Positions 43,549-54,165 of a stretch of 64,000 nucleotides of DNA are shown here, one piece after another (the stretch's first letter is position 1; each line of letters opens with the position of its first letter). The notes beneath the pieces were generated by a model. The model had not been told where the DNA came from, ran no database searches, and saw only the letters and a program-made list of their open reading frames with translations. The position numbers and the translations under genes are program-made. Source of the stretch: Megaleporinus macrocephalus (taxonomy: Eukaryota; Chordata; Actinopteri; Characiformes; Anostomidae); NCBI GenBank assembly GCA_021613375.1, contig CM038728.1:30280575-30344574 (forward strand), given 5' to 3'.

Positions 43549-43844
43549 TTATGGTGATAGTAAGAACTGCCAAACAGTGATTACATCACATTCAGTGTCA
43601 TTGAACTAATGGTATTGATGGTCATAGCAAATGGTCATAAGCATTTATATGTAATAACATGTAATTATGCCGTTAATAACAGATTAAAAATGTATACAAA
43701 TCCAAATTTTTGGATGTTTAACCATCATTAAAGGGCCCTCATCCTGCTTTTCCCTTATATATAACTTTTCACTAATATTATTTGGTTGTGTTTATGTACC
43801 ACAATAGTCATAATTCAATGATTCAATCTTTACTCCATTGATAA
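43540..43844. other. Unassigned sequence
   Basis: AT-rich low-copy sequence without recognised features. Confidence 0.4.
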
Positions 43845-43975
43845 TACCTCATCTAATACCTGCTTTGACTGCTCAGTACTTCATTAAGCTAAATCAAGAT
43901 TTGCTGCTGAAGGAACTGAACACATTCATACAATGTCTGGGGCGTCCAGGAGAAATCTGGAACCTAACTTTGTTC
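43845..43975. repeat. Dispersed repeat fragment
   Basis: 'cctcatctaatacctgcttt' is repeated at the very end of the window (63982-64000, 'tctcatctaatacctgct'), and 'gctcagtacttcattaagc' has a relative near 38190. Element type unknown. Confidence 0.6.
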
Positions 43976-45239
43976 TTCAAACTGGATCAAGATCTGATCT
44001 ACTTCTCTCACAATAACATATTCATGTTACTTTGTATTGTATGTATGATTATTTACATCTGTTCTAATCAGATCTGCTGTTCTTACTGGTGAACATACAC
44101 TTATTGTTAAGATGAAGGCTTTTAAACAATCAGCTTGGGTAAAAAAGCAGTTGGAGCAGAAACACTGCTTATAACTTCAATGCGAGTGGGCGGGGCTAAA
44201 CTAAATAGGAGCATATCTAAAAATAAGCTAGATTTTGGGACACTTAGGGTTAGGGTTAGTTTTGGCCAGAATGATATAGAGAGTTTAAGTTTGTATGGCG
44301 TGCAAATTGACCCCTGATATTCAGGGTGGTCCTCGTTTTGGGTGCCACAGTCACTCACTCGCCACAGTGGTGCTAATATAAGCCTCTCTTTTTAAATGCT
44401 CTTGTTTGGTGATGTGATCTTCCATGCATTGAGATCTTACAGATCTCCTTTGTCTTCAGTTTTCCAACAAACTCTCAGGAAACTGGGCAAAATAAAATTA
44501 TGTGCTTTCCCAGGAATAGTCACAGTTCCTAGACTGTGACCAACCAACTTGCTACAGCGCCACCCTGAGGCAAACCAAGGCTAGATCCCTATGTATTCAT
44601 GGGTGAAGCAGCTAAACAATGATCTTCCACTCAATTTGTATCTGAGAGTCTCTTTATTCTAAACAGACGCCATCATGTCATCGAATGATTTCAGAGTTTT
44701 GATTTTGAGATTTTTTTCTGGGATCTGAGAGCGTATTTAAGGGGTTCTGGACCACCCCCGGTATCTTGTGTATGGAGTGGTGCACACCGTTGCAGGATAG
44801 ATCTCATAACTGTTGTTGTTAGTTGCTGTTGTTACAGTTAGTTACTGTTACTGTTGTTAGTTGTTCTGAGGCCCCTTCACTGTGATTGGTCCACATGGGG
44901 GCCTGCATGGGGGCCACCTTTAACATTGATTTTAAAACGTAACACAATGTTGTAAATCCTCTTTAACTAATGAGACTAATGAGACTGTGTAATGAGACTA
45001 GTGTGGTTAACAGAACTGTTTACAATGGTGGTGAATGGAACCAGACGTCCACCTCAAAAAGCTCCCTCACACGAAGATATTACACAAAATTTCTTATGAT
45101 AATACGCTGCCTGATGTCTGTGACAGTGATTCACAGCAGGCTTCAGAGAACATTTTGGCCAAAAACATTTAATTTTTAAATATATTCATGGCCTGCAAGA
45201 CATTGTAATGTCAGCCGCCCTATATAAACACACACAGTT
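43976..45239. other. Unassigned sequence with a short telomere-like phrase
   Basis: 'cttagggttagggttag' at about 44245-44260 is a short run of the vertebrate telomere hexamer. The rest is low-copy with short gttgttagttgttg tracts near 44810-44860. Frames of 60-84 codons have no recognised family. Confidence 0.45.
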
Positions 45240-45760
45240 CATTAGCGTGAGTGATTCTTCAGATGGCTAGGAGCTTCTGATTGTCTTCTGTCTTATTATT
45301 TCGTCTTTTCTTCTCTTTCTCCACCTCCTGCTTTGTCTCCGTGTTAACAGAAGTGTCTCGACGTGGCCGCTGTTTGCGGGGCAGCAGCACCGGACCATAT
45401 GGAGGAGTTTTGTCCCGCCTGGCTTTGGCACAGATGGCGCTGAAAGCGGCCCACAATGCCACCGTGCCCATTGTTTCTCCATCTCAGACGTAATAAGGAG
45501 ATGGCAAAAATAATAATGGTCAAAAAGAAAGAAACAGGCTGTCCTAGATTGAGCTGGTGCCCAGAAGGCCTGTTTCCTCAGAGAAAGCACCCAGTCCAGT
45601 AATTAAGCGATATGATAATGAATGACTAATTAAGCCTGTCCAGGGCCATCAGAGGGGGACAAAAGCCCTTTGACCCGTTTCTGACAGACTGTCATCATTT
45701 CCCCAAAGGGCTTATCACCCTGACCCCCCAAATACAAACTGAATCTCCATCCGTCCACCT
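45240..45760. other. Best candidate conserved noncoding element
   Basis: About 500 bp with no tandem or dispersed repeat, in contrast to both flanks. It includes 'gagatggcaaaaataataat', 'ccagtaattaagcgatatg', 'ataatgaatgactaattaag' and 'ccctttgacccgtttctgac' plus 'cccaaagggcttatcaccc'. Several TAATTA cores sit beside a nuclear-receptor-like half-site (tgaccc) and GC-rich sequence. Opposite-strand frames of 70-107 codons exist but show no domain. The likely role is an enhancer of a developmental gene; this is inference. Confidence 0.4.
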
Positions 45761-45819
45761 TCATATGTGCGTTCATACACAATATACACATACACACATA
45801 CTGTCACATAAAGAAAAAC

Positions 45820-45945
45820 AAGTGGCAGCTTTACAGGAGAGGCCAAAAACTGTCTATACTTTCAATGGAACTCAGTGGAACCAGAATCTTCTATTGGTCC
45901 ATTCATCTTGAAATGTTCTCACAATGTAATACTACACCTACTCCC
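45820..45945 (+). repeat. Dispersed 'ttctattggtccattcatc' family, copy
   Basis: 'ggcagctttacaggagaggc', 'aaaaactgtctatactttca', 'ggaaccagaatcttctattg' and 'gtccattcatcttgaaatg' follow the family order. See also 46015, 48565, 52555 and 61990. Confidence 0.85.
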
Positions 45946-46014
45946 AGGGTTCAACCTTCGGGTGACCCTGCCGAAAGTTTGACTAATCAGTGTAATTGAT
46001 TTGTACACTTAAAG

Positions 46015-46155
46015 GGGAACTCCACCTCTCTCTGAATGGACCAATAGAAGTGCTCCAAAAAAGCTGCTTGGGAAAAATTATGGTTCCATAGACTTAAATT
46101 GAAAGTTAAGTATGTTTTTGATCTCTCCTGTAAAGTTGCATTTTTCATTTTAATG
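46015..46155 (-). repeat. Dispersed 'ttctattggtccattcatc' family, inverted copy
   Basis: 'gaatggaccaatagaagtgc' and 'tatggttccatagactta' with 'ctcctgtaaagttgcatttt' are the reverse complement of the family at 45820-45945, only about 70 bp away. The pair forms a divergent inverted repeat. Confidence 0.85.
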
Positions 46156-46312
46156 CAATTTTCATGCAATTCACAAGCAATATTGTCCATTTCACAATTA
46201 ATTTAAGTGTATGAGATGATTGTTAAAGAATAAAAATGTTTGTATTAAAGTCTATTTTTGTATAGAAGCTTACTTTGCATATAGTCCTATTATCAGCAAT
46301 TCTCAGTCCTCT

Positions 46313-46338
46313 AGGGTTAGGGTTAGGGTTAGGGTTAG
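46313..46338 (+). repeat. Interstitial telomere-type repeat, (GGGTTA)4
   Basis: Four consecutive gggtta units beginning right after 'cagtcctcta'. Too short to imply a chromosome end; such short tracts are commonly inserted during break repair. Confidence 0.95.
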
Positions 46339-46506
46339 TTAAGGATGTTATTGGACTAACTGGTTGTTAGGACACTCTTGTTCAATTGTGATGCACAGCT
46401 GAAAAACATTCTACTAACAAGTGAGTATAAAAGGGAGAACAACATTCTAGGTTAGTTTAGTATCTGAAGATCAGCAGTTGATGGCTTGCTGACATGGCCA
46501 GAAAGA

Positions 46507-46509
<3 letters not shown>
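46339..46509. other. Unassigned sequence
   Basis: Low-copy sequence between the telomere-type tract and the TA array. Confidence 0.4.

Positions 46510-46584
<75 letters not shown>
46510..46584. repeat. (TA)n microsatellite
   Basis: About 37 TA units, followed by AT-rich sequence to about 46700. Confidence 0.97.
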
Positions 46585-46589
<5 letters not shown>

Positions 46590-46804
46590 AATCGTACATT
46601 CTATAATAAGATATATAAAATTAAATATAACACTAATCAATAAATTGCCTAAACTATTATTAATTACTAATATATTATACTACTATGCTATTATATATTA
46701 TTTCTATATATCTGGGACTGAGCTCATCTCTGATGTCCTGAAAGACAGTGGAAATATGTGCTGTGGTCAGATGACAAATTTATGTTGACCTCTCTGTGCC
46801 AAAT
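46585..46804. other. Unassigned AT-rich sequence
   Basis: No feature recognised. Confidence 0.4.
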
Positions 46805-47115
46805 ACAAAACAGGGGTGTTTAACTAGAGTCAGTAAGGTCCAGTTAGAGGAAGTTTCCTCAGGCTGGTCTGGACCGTCATCATTTCTAACGTGTGTTCTG
46901 ATTCAGTGGTGTATCCTGTTTACTGAAGTAGTCTAGTATCAACATCTTATACCATCAACTACTGAAACACCAACACATCACACATACCGTTCAGTATATT
47001 TCAGTATATTTACTGTTTAAATGCTGAACTGTATAAATTATTTATAAACTTAAATAAATGTTTTTTACTCACTTCAATAAAAACAAGAGCTATATTTAAA
47101 AAAAAGTGTTTATTT
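46805..47115 (-). repeat. Dispersed repeat, inverted copy of 4735-5050
   Basis: 'gtcagtaaggtccagttaga', 'tctgattcagtggtgtatcc', 'tgtttactgaagtagtctag' and 'caactactgaaacaccaac' are reverse complements of phrases in the first copy, in matching order. Confidence 0.85.
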
Positions 47116-47775
47116 ATAGAGAAAGTAAATAAAACCTGCGTCTTCTTGTTAACTCAGCTTCACAAATTGAAGTGCTGTGTTTATATAGCCGTATTCTCCA
47201 AAACTAGGCGAGCTAGTTTCGGTCCGTTCCTGGTTAAACAGTCAGTTTTCGCTGTTGACTTTTCTGTTTTTAGAGCATGCTATTCTCACTGACTCGCACA
47301 GATCTGATTGGCCGAGGAGCCTTTGGTGATTACACAAAGCACGTGATTGGTCTGTGCGTTTACTGCACCACAAAGCCATACAGACAAGAAAAGTTCTGCA
47401 GATTAAAATAAACACTGTCAGAATTACATTCTTCTCAATAGATTATCAGTTTGAGTCCACAGTGGACAACGTCTGGGGCCGCGGCCCGCCTATTAGTGAC
47501 CTGCACTGACATTTAACACTGATGAATTACTGGATTAGAAATGAATGCAGAACAAGTCACAGTAGACTTAAAGCTAGCGTTTGGATGTCTTTTAGATACA
47601 CAGACAAATGCTTATGGTTTATTCTTTCAGTCAACGTTGCAGTATCATCGTTATCACCTCATAACTTTCAGATATCAAGCATCTTAAACTGCATTAATAT
47701 TATATGAAACAGTATCAACACCTTCTTTCTGCTCTTTTATTTGATTTTCAGGAGAAAAAAAGCTGAATTTGTGGT
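47116..47775. other. Unassigned sequence
   Basis: Contains 'cagatctgattggccgagg' and 'acgtgattggtctgtgcg', possibly parts of a dispersed repeat, but no second copy was found in the window. No gene recognised. Confidence 0.4.
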
Positions 47776-48489
47776 AAAAACAGGAAGCAGCAGCATGTTG
47801 TTGTATGATTGTGAGGACATTTGGTCCTCACAGGGGCAGCGAGACAAGAAGACACTCACTCACACACACATATCACTGTTCTCCCTGAGTGGGTGTGTGT
47901 GGACATGGTGTTAGTCAGTTTGGTGCCGTATAACCACTGAACCCCTGTGAGGGTGTAAAGAGAAGGCATCTGGTGACAGAGGCCTTGTTGCCGGGAGACG
48001 ACAGTCTGTTTGTGCACTGTTTGTAAATGTATAAGCACGTATTAAAGACCATAATAAGCAAATACTCAGCAAATATTAACACTATAGTGGCTGTATTGGC
48101 AACTGTGCCTTATTGGGACCGAAGCCAGAGTCCACATATTTTTTGTAAAGCCTTTCAGTTGTTTAACCACTTCCTGACGCCCCCTAGTGGACATTTCTAC
48201 CAGCAAAATGGAAGTGAATTATTTAGAATTATTAATATAAATATAATACTGTATCCTGCAACTCTTCTATCAGATGAGCTAGGACACTGTGGTTTGTTTG
48301 TGTATAAAATGTTGGGACGGTATGTTGAGCTGTTAGTGAGCAATGAGGGGTGAAATTCAGGGGGCTGAGAACCCCCTACTATGAACTGATGTGCAGACAC
48401 AAACCTGTTCATATGCAAGTTATGTATTAATCCTGTTAAAAGCTTCTTAAAGCTTGTTCTCAGTCTTAGTTCAGTCGTTCTTGGTGTGG
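47776..48489. other. Unassigned low-copy sequence
   Basis: 'tgaggacatttggtcctcac' at about 47812 is a short inverted repeat of a type common in fish. The 108-codon plus frame at 48027-48353 has no recognisable family and is not called. Confidence 0.4.
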
Positions 48490-48492
48490 TTA

Positions 48493-48562
<70 letters not shown>
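48490..48562. repeat. (CT)n(TA)n compound microsatellite
   Basis: CT repeats at about 48493-48518 run directly into TA repeats to 48560. Confidence 0.97.
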
Positions 48563-48564
<2 letters not shown>

Positions 48565-48695
48565 CCAAAATGAGAGGCCAAAAACAGTCTTTACTTTCAA
48601 TGTAAGTCAATGTAACCAGACTTTTTCCCACGTGATTTTGAAGCATTTCTATTGGTTCATTCATCATGAAATGTTTACACAATGTAAACGGCATA
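48563..48695 (+). repeat. Dispersed 'ttctattggtccattcatc' family, copy
   Basis: 'acctccaaaatgagaggcc', 'cagtctttactttcaatg', 'attttgaagcatttctattg' and 'gttcattcatcatgaaatg' follow the family order. The copy starts at the end of a TA array. Confidence 0.85.
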
Positions 48696-49208
48696 TATGA
48701 ATCAGTGATGTATGTGTATCTCTAAAATCTAAAATTCTATAATTTGGAAATTTAATTTATAATCTATTTAATAATAATGAACATTTATAATAATAACATA
48801 ACATGATACATGTCTTTTTAATATAATTATAATTAAAATGGGAGTGTGAAACCAAAGTAACATCTTCTATGCAGACATCAAACAACAATATAAATACAAA
48901 ATAAAAGCTTTATGGCACCTTTAATGCTAATTAGATGTAGAATCAGTAGAGCGGCTGTGTAATTCTGTACTGTGTGATTTCCAGAATCGGGGTTTCTAGG
49001 TTGAGGGAAGTAATTATTCTTTTGTAATAGATTATTCTTTATTAGTCTCGAAAAAATACAGATACAATTACAGACTTTTAAAACCTGCACTGCCCCCCAG
49101 GACACAGTGCGGTACTGCACTCTTAACTCAAAAGACTCCCATATACAACACAGCGTCTGAAAATATTACAGCACGGATCCAGAAAACAGAACAAAAACCC
49201 ACTCATGC

Positions 49209-49212
<4 letters not shown>
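48696..49212. other. Unassigned AT-rich sequence
   Basis: No gene or repeat recognised. Confidence 0.4.
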
Positions 49213-49281
<69 letters not shown>

Positions 49282-49313
49282 TCCTCTCTCTCTCTCTCTC
49301 TCTTTCTCTCTTC

Positions 49314-49367
<54 letters not shown>
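49213..49367. repeat. (CT)n microsatellite
   Basis: About 155 bp of ctct with occasional ttct/cctct interruptions. Confidence 0.98.
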
Positions 49368-49369
<2 letters not shown>

Positions 49370-49550
49370 CACATTGTGCTTATTCCTCTCCGCCATGTAT
49401 TATTCATCCATCTGTAGTGCTTTCTAATGTTTCTCTGACATCTCCACAGGGAAGAACATCTGGAGCTCCACTATCACACACACACACACACTCATACACT
49501 GTGTTTCTCACCCTCTCTGCTGCAGGTGGAGGTGAGAGGAGTGTGTGAGT

Positions 49551-49626
<76 letters not shown>

Positions 49627-49893
49627 TGGATTGAAGAAGCTCCAGCTGCACTGAGCTGCGACGCCACAGCCACCTCGACAAATCAGCTCACATAACACAA
49701 CAGCAACGGCCTCTGCTTTAATAGACCATAATTAAAGAGGAGGGAGAGACAGAGGGAGAGAGATATAGAGAAAGAGAGAGAGAGTAAGAGAGAGAGAGAA
49801 GAAAAGAGCAATAGAGATAAAAAAATAACAATAATCACAAAAGAAGAGGAGGAGCAGATAAAGAAAGAGCAAGATGGCAATCAATAATCAGAC
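49368..49893. repeat. (CA)n, (TG)n and GA-rich tracts
   Basis: CA repeats at about 49477-49491, TG repeats at 49541-49625 and GA-rich sequence at 49740-49800, joined by short low-copy segments with no gene. Confidence 0.9.

Positions 49894-49984
<91 letters not shown>
49894..49984. repeat. (GATA)n microsatellite
   Basis: About 22 uninterrupted gata units (on the plus strand). GATA repeats are known as Bkm-type sequences enriched on some sex chromosomes, but a tract this short is ordinary. Confidence 0.98.
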
Positions 49985-50480
49985 CACAGGGAAAGAGAGA
50001 GTGTGTGATGAAAAAAGAAAGAGAGAAAGAGAAACAGAGAAAGAGAAAAAGAGAAAGTGAGAGAACGACATTGAGAGAAAGAAAGAAAATGAGAAAGTGA
50101 GAGAGAGACATGGAGAGAAAAAGAGAAAGTGAGAGAAAGACAGAGAGAAAGAAAGAAAATGAGAAAGCGAGAGAGAGACATGGAGAGAAAGAGAGGCATA
50201 CAGAGAAAGAGGCAGTAAGAGAGAGACATAGAGAGAAAGAGAGAAAAAGAGAAAGTGAGAGAGACAGAGAGAAAGAGAGAAAACAAGAAAGTGAGAGAGA
50301 GACATGGAGAGAAAGAGAGAAAGTGAGAGAGAGACATAGAGAGAAAGAGAGACATACAGAGAAAGAGAGGCAGTAAGAGAGACAGAAAGAGAAAAACAGA
50401 GAGAAAAAGACTGAGAGAGAGAGAGAGACATGGAGAGAAAGAAAAAGTGAGAGTGAGACATTGAAAGAAAGAAAGACATA
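49985..50480. repeat. GA-rich minisatellite (~500 bp)
   Basis: Irregular recurrence of 'gagaaagtgagagagagaca' and 'tggagagaaagagag' every 40-60 bp. One strand is nearly all purine. The long Ser/Leu/Phe-rich minus-strand frames are artefacts. Confidence 0.95.
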
Positions 50481-50567
50481 TTTTGTGATTTTTATGGGAG
50501 TGTGTTGTAAGAATATTTGGGAAGACTGGGGGGTCATTGAGGTTAGTACACATATAATACTGTGTGT

Positions 50568-50608
<41 letters not shown>

Positions 50609-50745
50609 TGTGATAAGGCCTGTCCGGACAGCACTGCCCCCCACCTCCAGATGGCCATGTTCCAACAGGTGCTGAAGGTGGGGGGGGGGGGGGGGGGGGC
50701 CTACATCTGCTGTTCACACACATACATGCACATATTAAGCATGTA

Positions 50746-50748
<3 letters not shown>
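50481..50748. repeat. (TG)n tract and a 20-base G run
   Basis: TG repeats occupy about 50563-50606. A run of 20 Gs occupies 50680-50699. The sequence between them is low-copy. Confidence 0.95.

Positions 50749-50833
<85 letters not shown>
50749..50833. repeat. (TA)n microsatellite
   Basis: About 42 TA units. Confidence 0.98.
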
Positions 50834-50836
<3 letters not shown>

Positions 50837-50837
50837 G

Positions 50838-50910
50838 TGAAGATTTCAAGATGAATGGACTGATGGAAATGTTCCAGTATCATTTGGAAATAATTCTGGT
50901 TCCACTAAAC
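50838..50910 (-). repeat. Dispersed 'ttctattggtccattcatc' family, inverted fragment
   Basis: 'caagatgaatggactgatgg' and 'aataattctggttccac' match the reverse complement of the family. Again it sits directly beside a TA array. Confidence 0.7.
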
Positions 50911-51029
50911 TGTTTTTGTTCTTTTTTATGAATTTGGAGAATATTTGTTTTTCTTTAGACAGAGACTATATATGAACATATATACACACATACACTATGA
51001 AGCTGAAGTTATTAATATGAAATGGTTTC
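50911..51029. other. Unassigned sequence
   Basis: Short gap; nothing recognised. Confidence 0.4.
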
Positions 51030-51790
51030 ACCCCAATAAACGCACTGGATCACTTCAGTTAAAGCACTGGACCACTCTAATAAATGCACTGGATCACTGG
51101 ATCACTCCAATAACAGTACTGGATTACTCCAATAAACATACTGGATCACTCCAGTAAAGATACTGGATCAATCCAATAAAGATACTGGATCACTCCAATA
51201 AAGATACTGGATCACTCCAATAAAGATACTGAATCAATCCAATAAAGATACTGGATCACTCCAATAAAGATACTGGATCACTCCAATAAAGATACTGGAT
51301 CACTCCAATAAAGCTACTGGATCACTCCAATAAAGATACTGGATCGCTCCAATCAAGGCGCTGGATCACTCCCATAAAGACCCTGCATCACTCCAATTAA
51401 GATACTAGATCACTCCAATAAAGGTGCTGGATCACTCCAGCAAAAGCACTGGATCATTACAATAAAAGCATTGGATCACTCCCATAAAGACCCTGGATCA
51501 CTCCAATAAATGCGCTGGATCACTTCAATTAAGATACTGGATCACTCATATAAGGGCGCTGGATCACTCATATAAGGTCGCTGAATCACTCCAATTAAGA
51601 TACTGGATCACTCCAATTAAGATACTGGATCACTCCATATAAGATATTGGATCACTCCAATAAAAGTATTGGATCACTCCAGTAAAGGTGCTGGATCACT
51701 CCCATAAAAATCCTGGTCACTCCAATAAAAGTATTAGATCACTCCAGTAACAGCACTGGATTACTCCAATAAAGGTACTGGATGTAGCCT
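51030..51790. repeat. 22-bp minisatellite (~33 copies)
   Basis: The unit is 'actggatcactccaataaag' plus two bases (at or cg). The core at 51180-51350 is regular, and copies on both sides vary (gcgctgg, cccataaag, ccaattaag). Confidence 0.97.
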
Positions 51791-52554
51791 TATCACTCCA
51801 TAAAACACAGCTTCACTTCTCCAGAGCCCAGTGGGGGTCTTTATATCCCTCCAGCTCAGAGGTGTAGTTAAGATGGTGTAGTTAAGATATGACAGTAAGG
51901 AACTGAGATATGGACACAACACTGAGCTGCTGGGGTTAAATCTACTACTACAGTGTGATGCCTGCATTTCTCCCTTTCTCACACTCAGAGTCCACTTAGT
52001 GTTAAAGCAGTCGTGAACACAAACAAATTGAAAAAAAAACAAACTGTTGAGAAAATCCTAAAATCCAAAATGCAGCCATTGTGTTCTTCATTACCGTCAC
52101 GCACACACAGCTATCTATAATGCAGACCTCCTCACCGACACGCTGCAATCCACACACACATATTCTGCTCAGCGTTGGCGCTGCCTGAGGGCAGCTATGG
52201 CCCGCAGTCTGTTTACACACTGCCAGCTACCCCACAGAAAGGCCGAGGGCACTGAGCTGAGGAAAATGTCCTTCACACCGGCCAGAGGTCAGCTGCTCTG
52301 TAAGGTTCAGATTCGGGTAGATCCATTTTTAGAGCCTCTTTCGTGCTCATGGACTAAAGCTCGGGCTTAAATTGGTTCACTGAAGAGTCAAATATACAGA
52401 TTTTCCCTCAGAACACAGATGTAGCCCATCAGCCAACACAAGAACCCATTTCTTTAGGTTTGGTGCTGGAGCTGCCAGACTTTAGCAAACAGTAGAAATC
52501 AATAGTCACCTAAACCTTGTCTGCAAATCGTCGCTGTCCAAGGAAACACAAGTA
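51791..52554. other. Unassigned low-copy sequence
   Basis: About 760 bp with no tandem repeat or recognisable gene. Minus-strand frames of 72-93 codons have no known domain. Confidence 0.4.
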
Positions 52555-52690
52555 CCTCCAAAACTTTCTCAGCTTTTAAAGTTTATGTAAAGAGGTTTTA
52601 TTCCAAGTAATTTTGGAGCATTTCTATTGGTCCATTCATCATGAAACTTTCACAGGATGTAAAGAACAGCTGTTGTGTTCAGTTGTGTTG
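52555..52690 (+). repeat. Dispersed 'ttctattggtccattcatc' family, copy
   Basis: 'gtacctccaaaactttctc', 'ggttttattccaagtaattt', 'tggagcatttctattggtcc' and 'attcatcatgaaactttcac' follow the family order. Confidence 0.85.
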
Positions 52691-52703
52691 TGTTTTGTGC
52701 AGC

Positions 52704-53472
52704 ATACCCTTACAAAAAAGAAGTTTATTCAAGTGTACCACTAGTTTACTTCTTTTAAACTAAAAGGAAGTGAGTATGCTTTCAGTTTACTTTTGATGTA
52801 CTTCTCAGTGATATACTAAACACAGTTATACTTAAGTATGCTTGGGTTATACTAACAAGTATAGAACAGTCTAAGTATATTTGGCCTTTACTTGTACTTA
52901 ATCTTTTGATTGAGATAGTAGAAGTAAGTATTCTTGCTCTGCACATAAACACATCCAGTATGATATTTATTTCAAATTTGATTTATAAAGATTTATAAAG
53001 ATACAAATATGTTTCTTAATCTGAGTGTGTCTTGTTTATTTTACGTGTGTCCACTGGTGAGTAAGTAAACGTTGTTAAGTTCTATTTTAAGTAGTAAAAA
53101 ACCCTTAAACCTAGTCATATACTTTAAAGTACAATAATAATATAAACAGTAAATTATAAGTATTATGTTAAGTTTACTTAAAGAAAACGTACAAGCTAGT
53201 AAACTAACAGTAAAACCCTTAAGTTTACTTTTAGTGTAGTTGCAGTACAAAAGCTGTAAACTAGTTGTATACTTGGTTTACTACTCTTACACTAAAAGTG
53301 TACTTAAAAGTATACTTTTAAAAGCTAGAAAGTGGGCCAATTTAGTCCCAAGAAATATTAAAATAGTACATATACAAGTGTACTACTAGTACAATAACAT
53401 AAATATAGTAACTACATAAAGTGTACTTAATAAAATGAACTTTAAGTATACTTATTTTCTGTAAGTGTAATG
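52704..53472. mobile_element. Non-autonomous DNA transposon rich in agtatactt palindromes
   Basis: The left end 'cccttacaaaaaagaagt' and the right end 'acttattttctgtaagtg' are imperfect inverted repeats (cttaca-aaaa-aagt shared). The interior is dense in 'agtatactt', 'aagtgtact' and 'agtttact' motifs on both strands, allowing extensive folding. No transposase frame. I recall a common fish MITE of this kind. Total about 770 bp. Confidence 0.8.
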
Positions 53473-53970
53473 ATTCACAAGGCTCAGAGACGAAGGTAAG
53501 ATCCATAAGCAGGCCGAGAACAAGAGTGAAATGCAGTGAGCAGAGTACGGGGACAAAGGCATAATAGCCAGGAAACCAGGTGAACCTGGCAGAGGTATCC
53601 AGGTGTGGATACCCGACTGGTACCCGACTTCGGACTGAAGTTTCCAGGCATTGGTTTCCTGTAGGAGCAGAGGTTAGAGCAAAACCCAAGTTAGACACAG
53701 GTGAGACACAGAATAGCCAAACCTGGCCTGGCTGGGCTCCGCATGGCCTGACTGGCTGAAGCTGGAAGTGGCTTGGCTTAGCTTAGCACAAATGAGAAAA
53801 CAAGAGGCCTGGCTTGCACTTACAATGGTACAAACAATACCACCCACTGAGGTGTGGGTGTGAGGGGTATAAGTAGAAGATGAGGAGCTGGTGGCTTAAA
53901 TAAGAGGCTGGTGTAGTGTGTTCTAGGCTACTCAGTGTTCTGGGGACAGAGACCTCTGGTGGCGCTGAGC
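53473..53970. repeat. Possible LTR remnant or dispersed repeat
   Basis: GC-balanced sequence with 'ggctcagagacgaaggtaag' at one end, a 'ggggtataagtagaagatg' TATA-like motif near 53866 and 'ctctggtggcgctgagcagg' at the other end. The style resembles degraded fish LTRs. No second copy, target duplication or internal region was found, so this is tentative. Confidence 0.3.
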
Positions 53971-54165
53971 AGGAGTGCTTATAGGCAGTGATAAAGTAAT
54001 CTTCATGAAGGTTGTGCAGACAGAAAGTGGTTCAAGTTGGGGTTTCTCAACCACAAGTGGGCCATAAAGCACCCTTTGGTTGCCCTTTGGCCTGTGCTGA
54101 GGTGGGCCCTGCAGTTCTTTGTGGGTTGTAAAAAGTGAAGGCAGTGAAAACATAGGACTGGCAAC
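53971..54165. repeat. Dispersed repeat fragment
   Basis: 'gggtttctcaaccacaagtg' followed by 'ggttgccctttggcctgtg' and 'gaggtgggccctgcagttc' looks like part of a dispersed fish repeat recalled from memory. Ends not defined. Confidence 0.45.

Noticed and set aside
46313..46338. True telomere or chromosome end
   Set aside because: Only four hexamers, with ordinary sequence on both sides.
49894..49984. GATA repeats as a sex-chromosome marker
   Set aside because: About 22 units is an ordinary microsatellite; no inference about chromosome type is justified.
49835..50723. Minus-strand frames of 214-280 codons
   Set aside because: Translation of GATA, GA and CA simple sequence.
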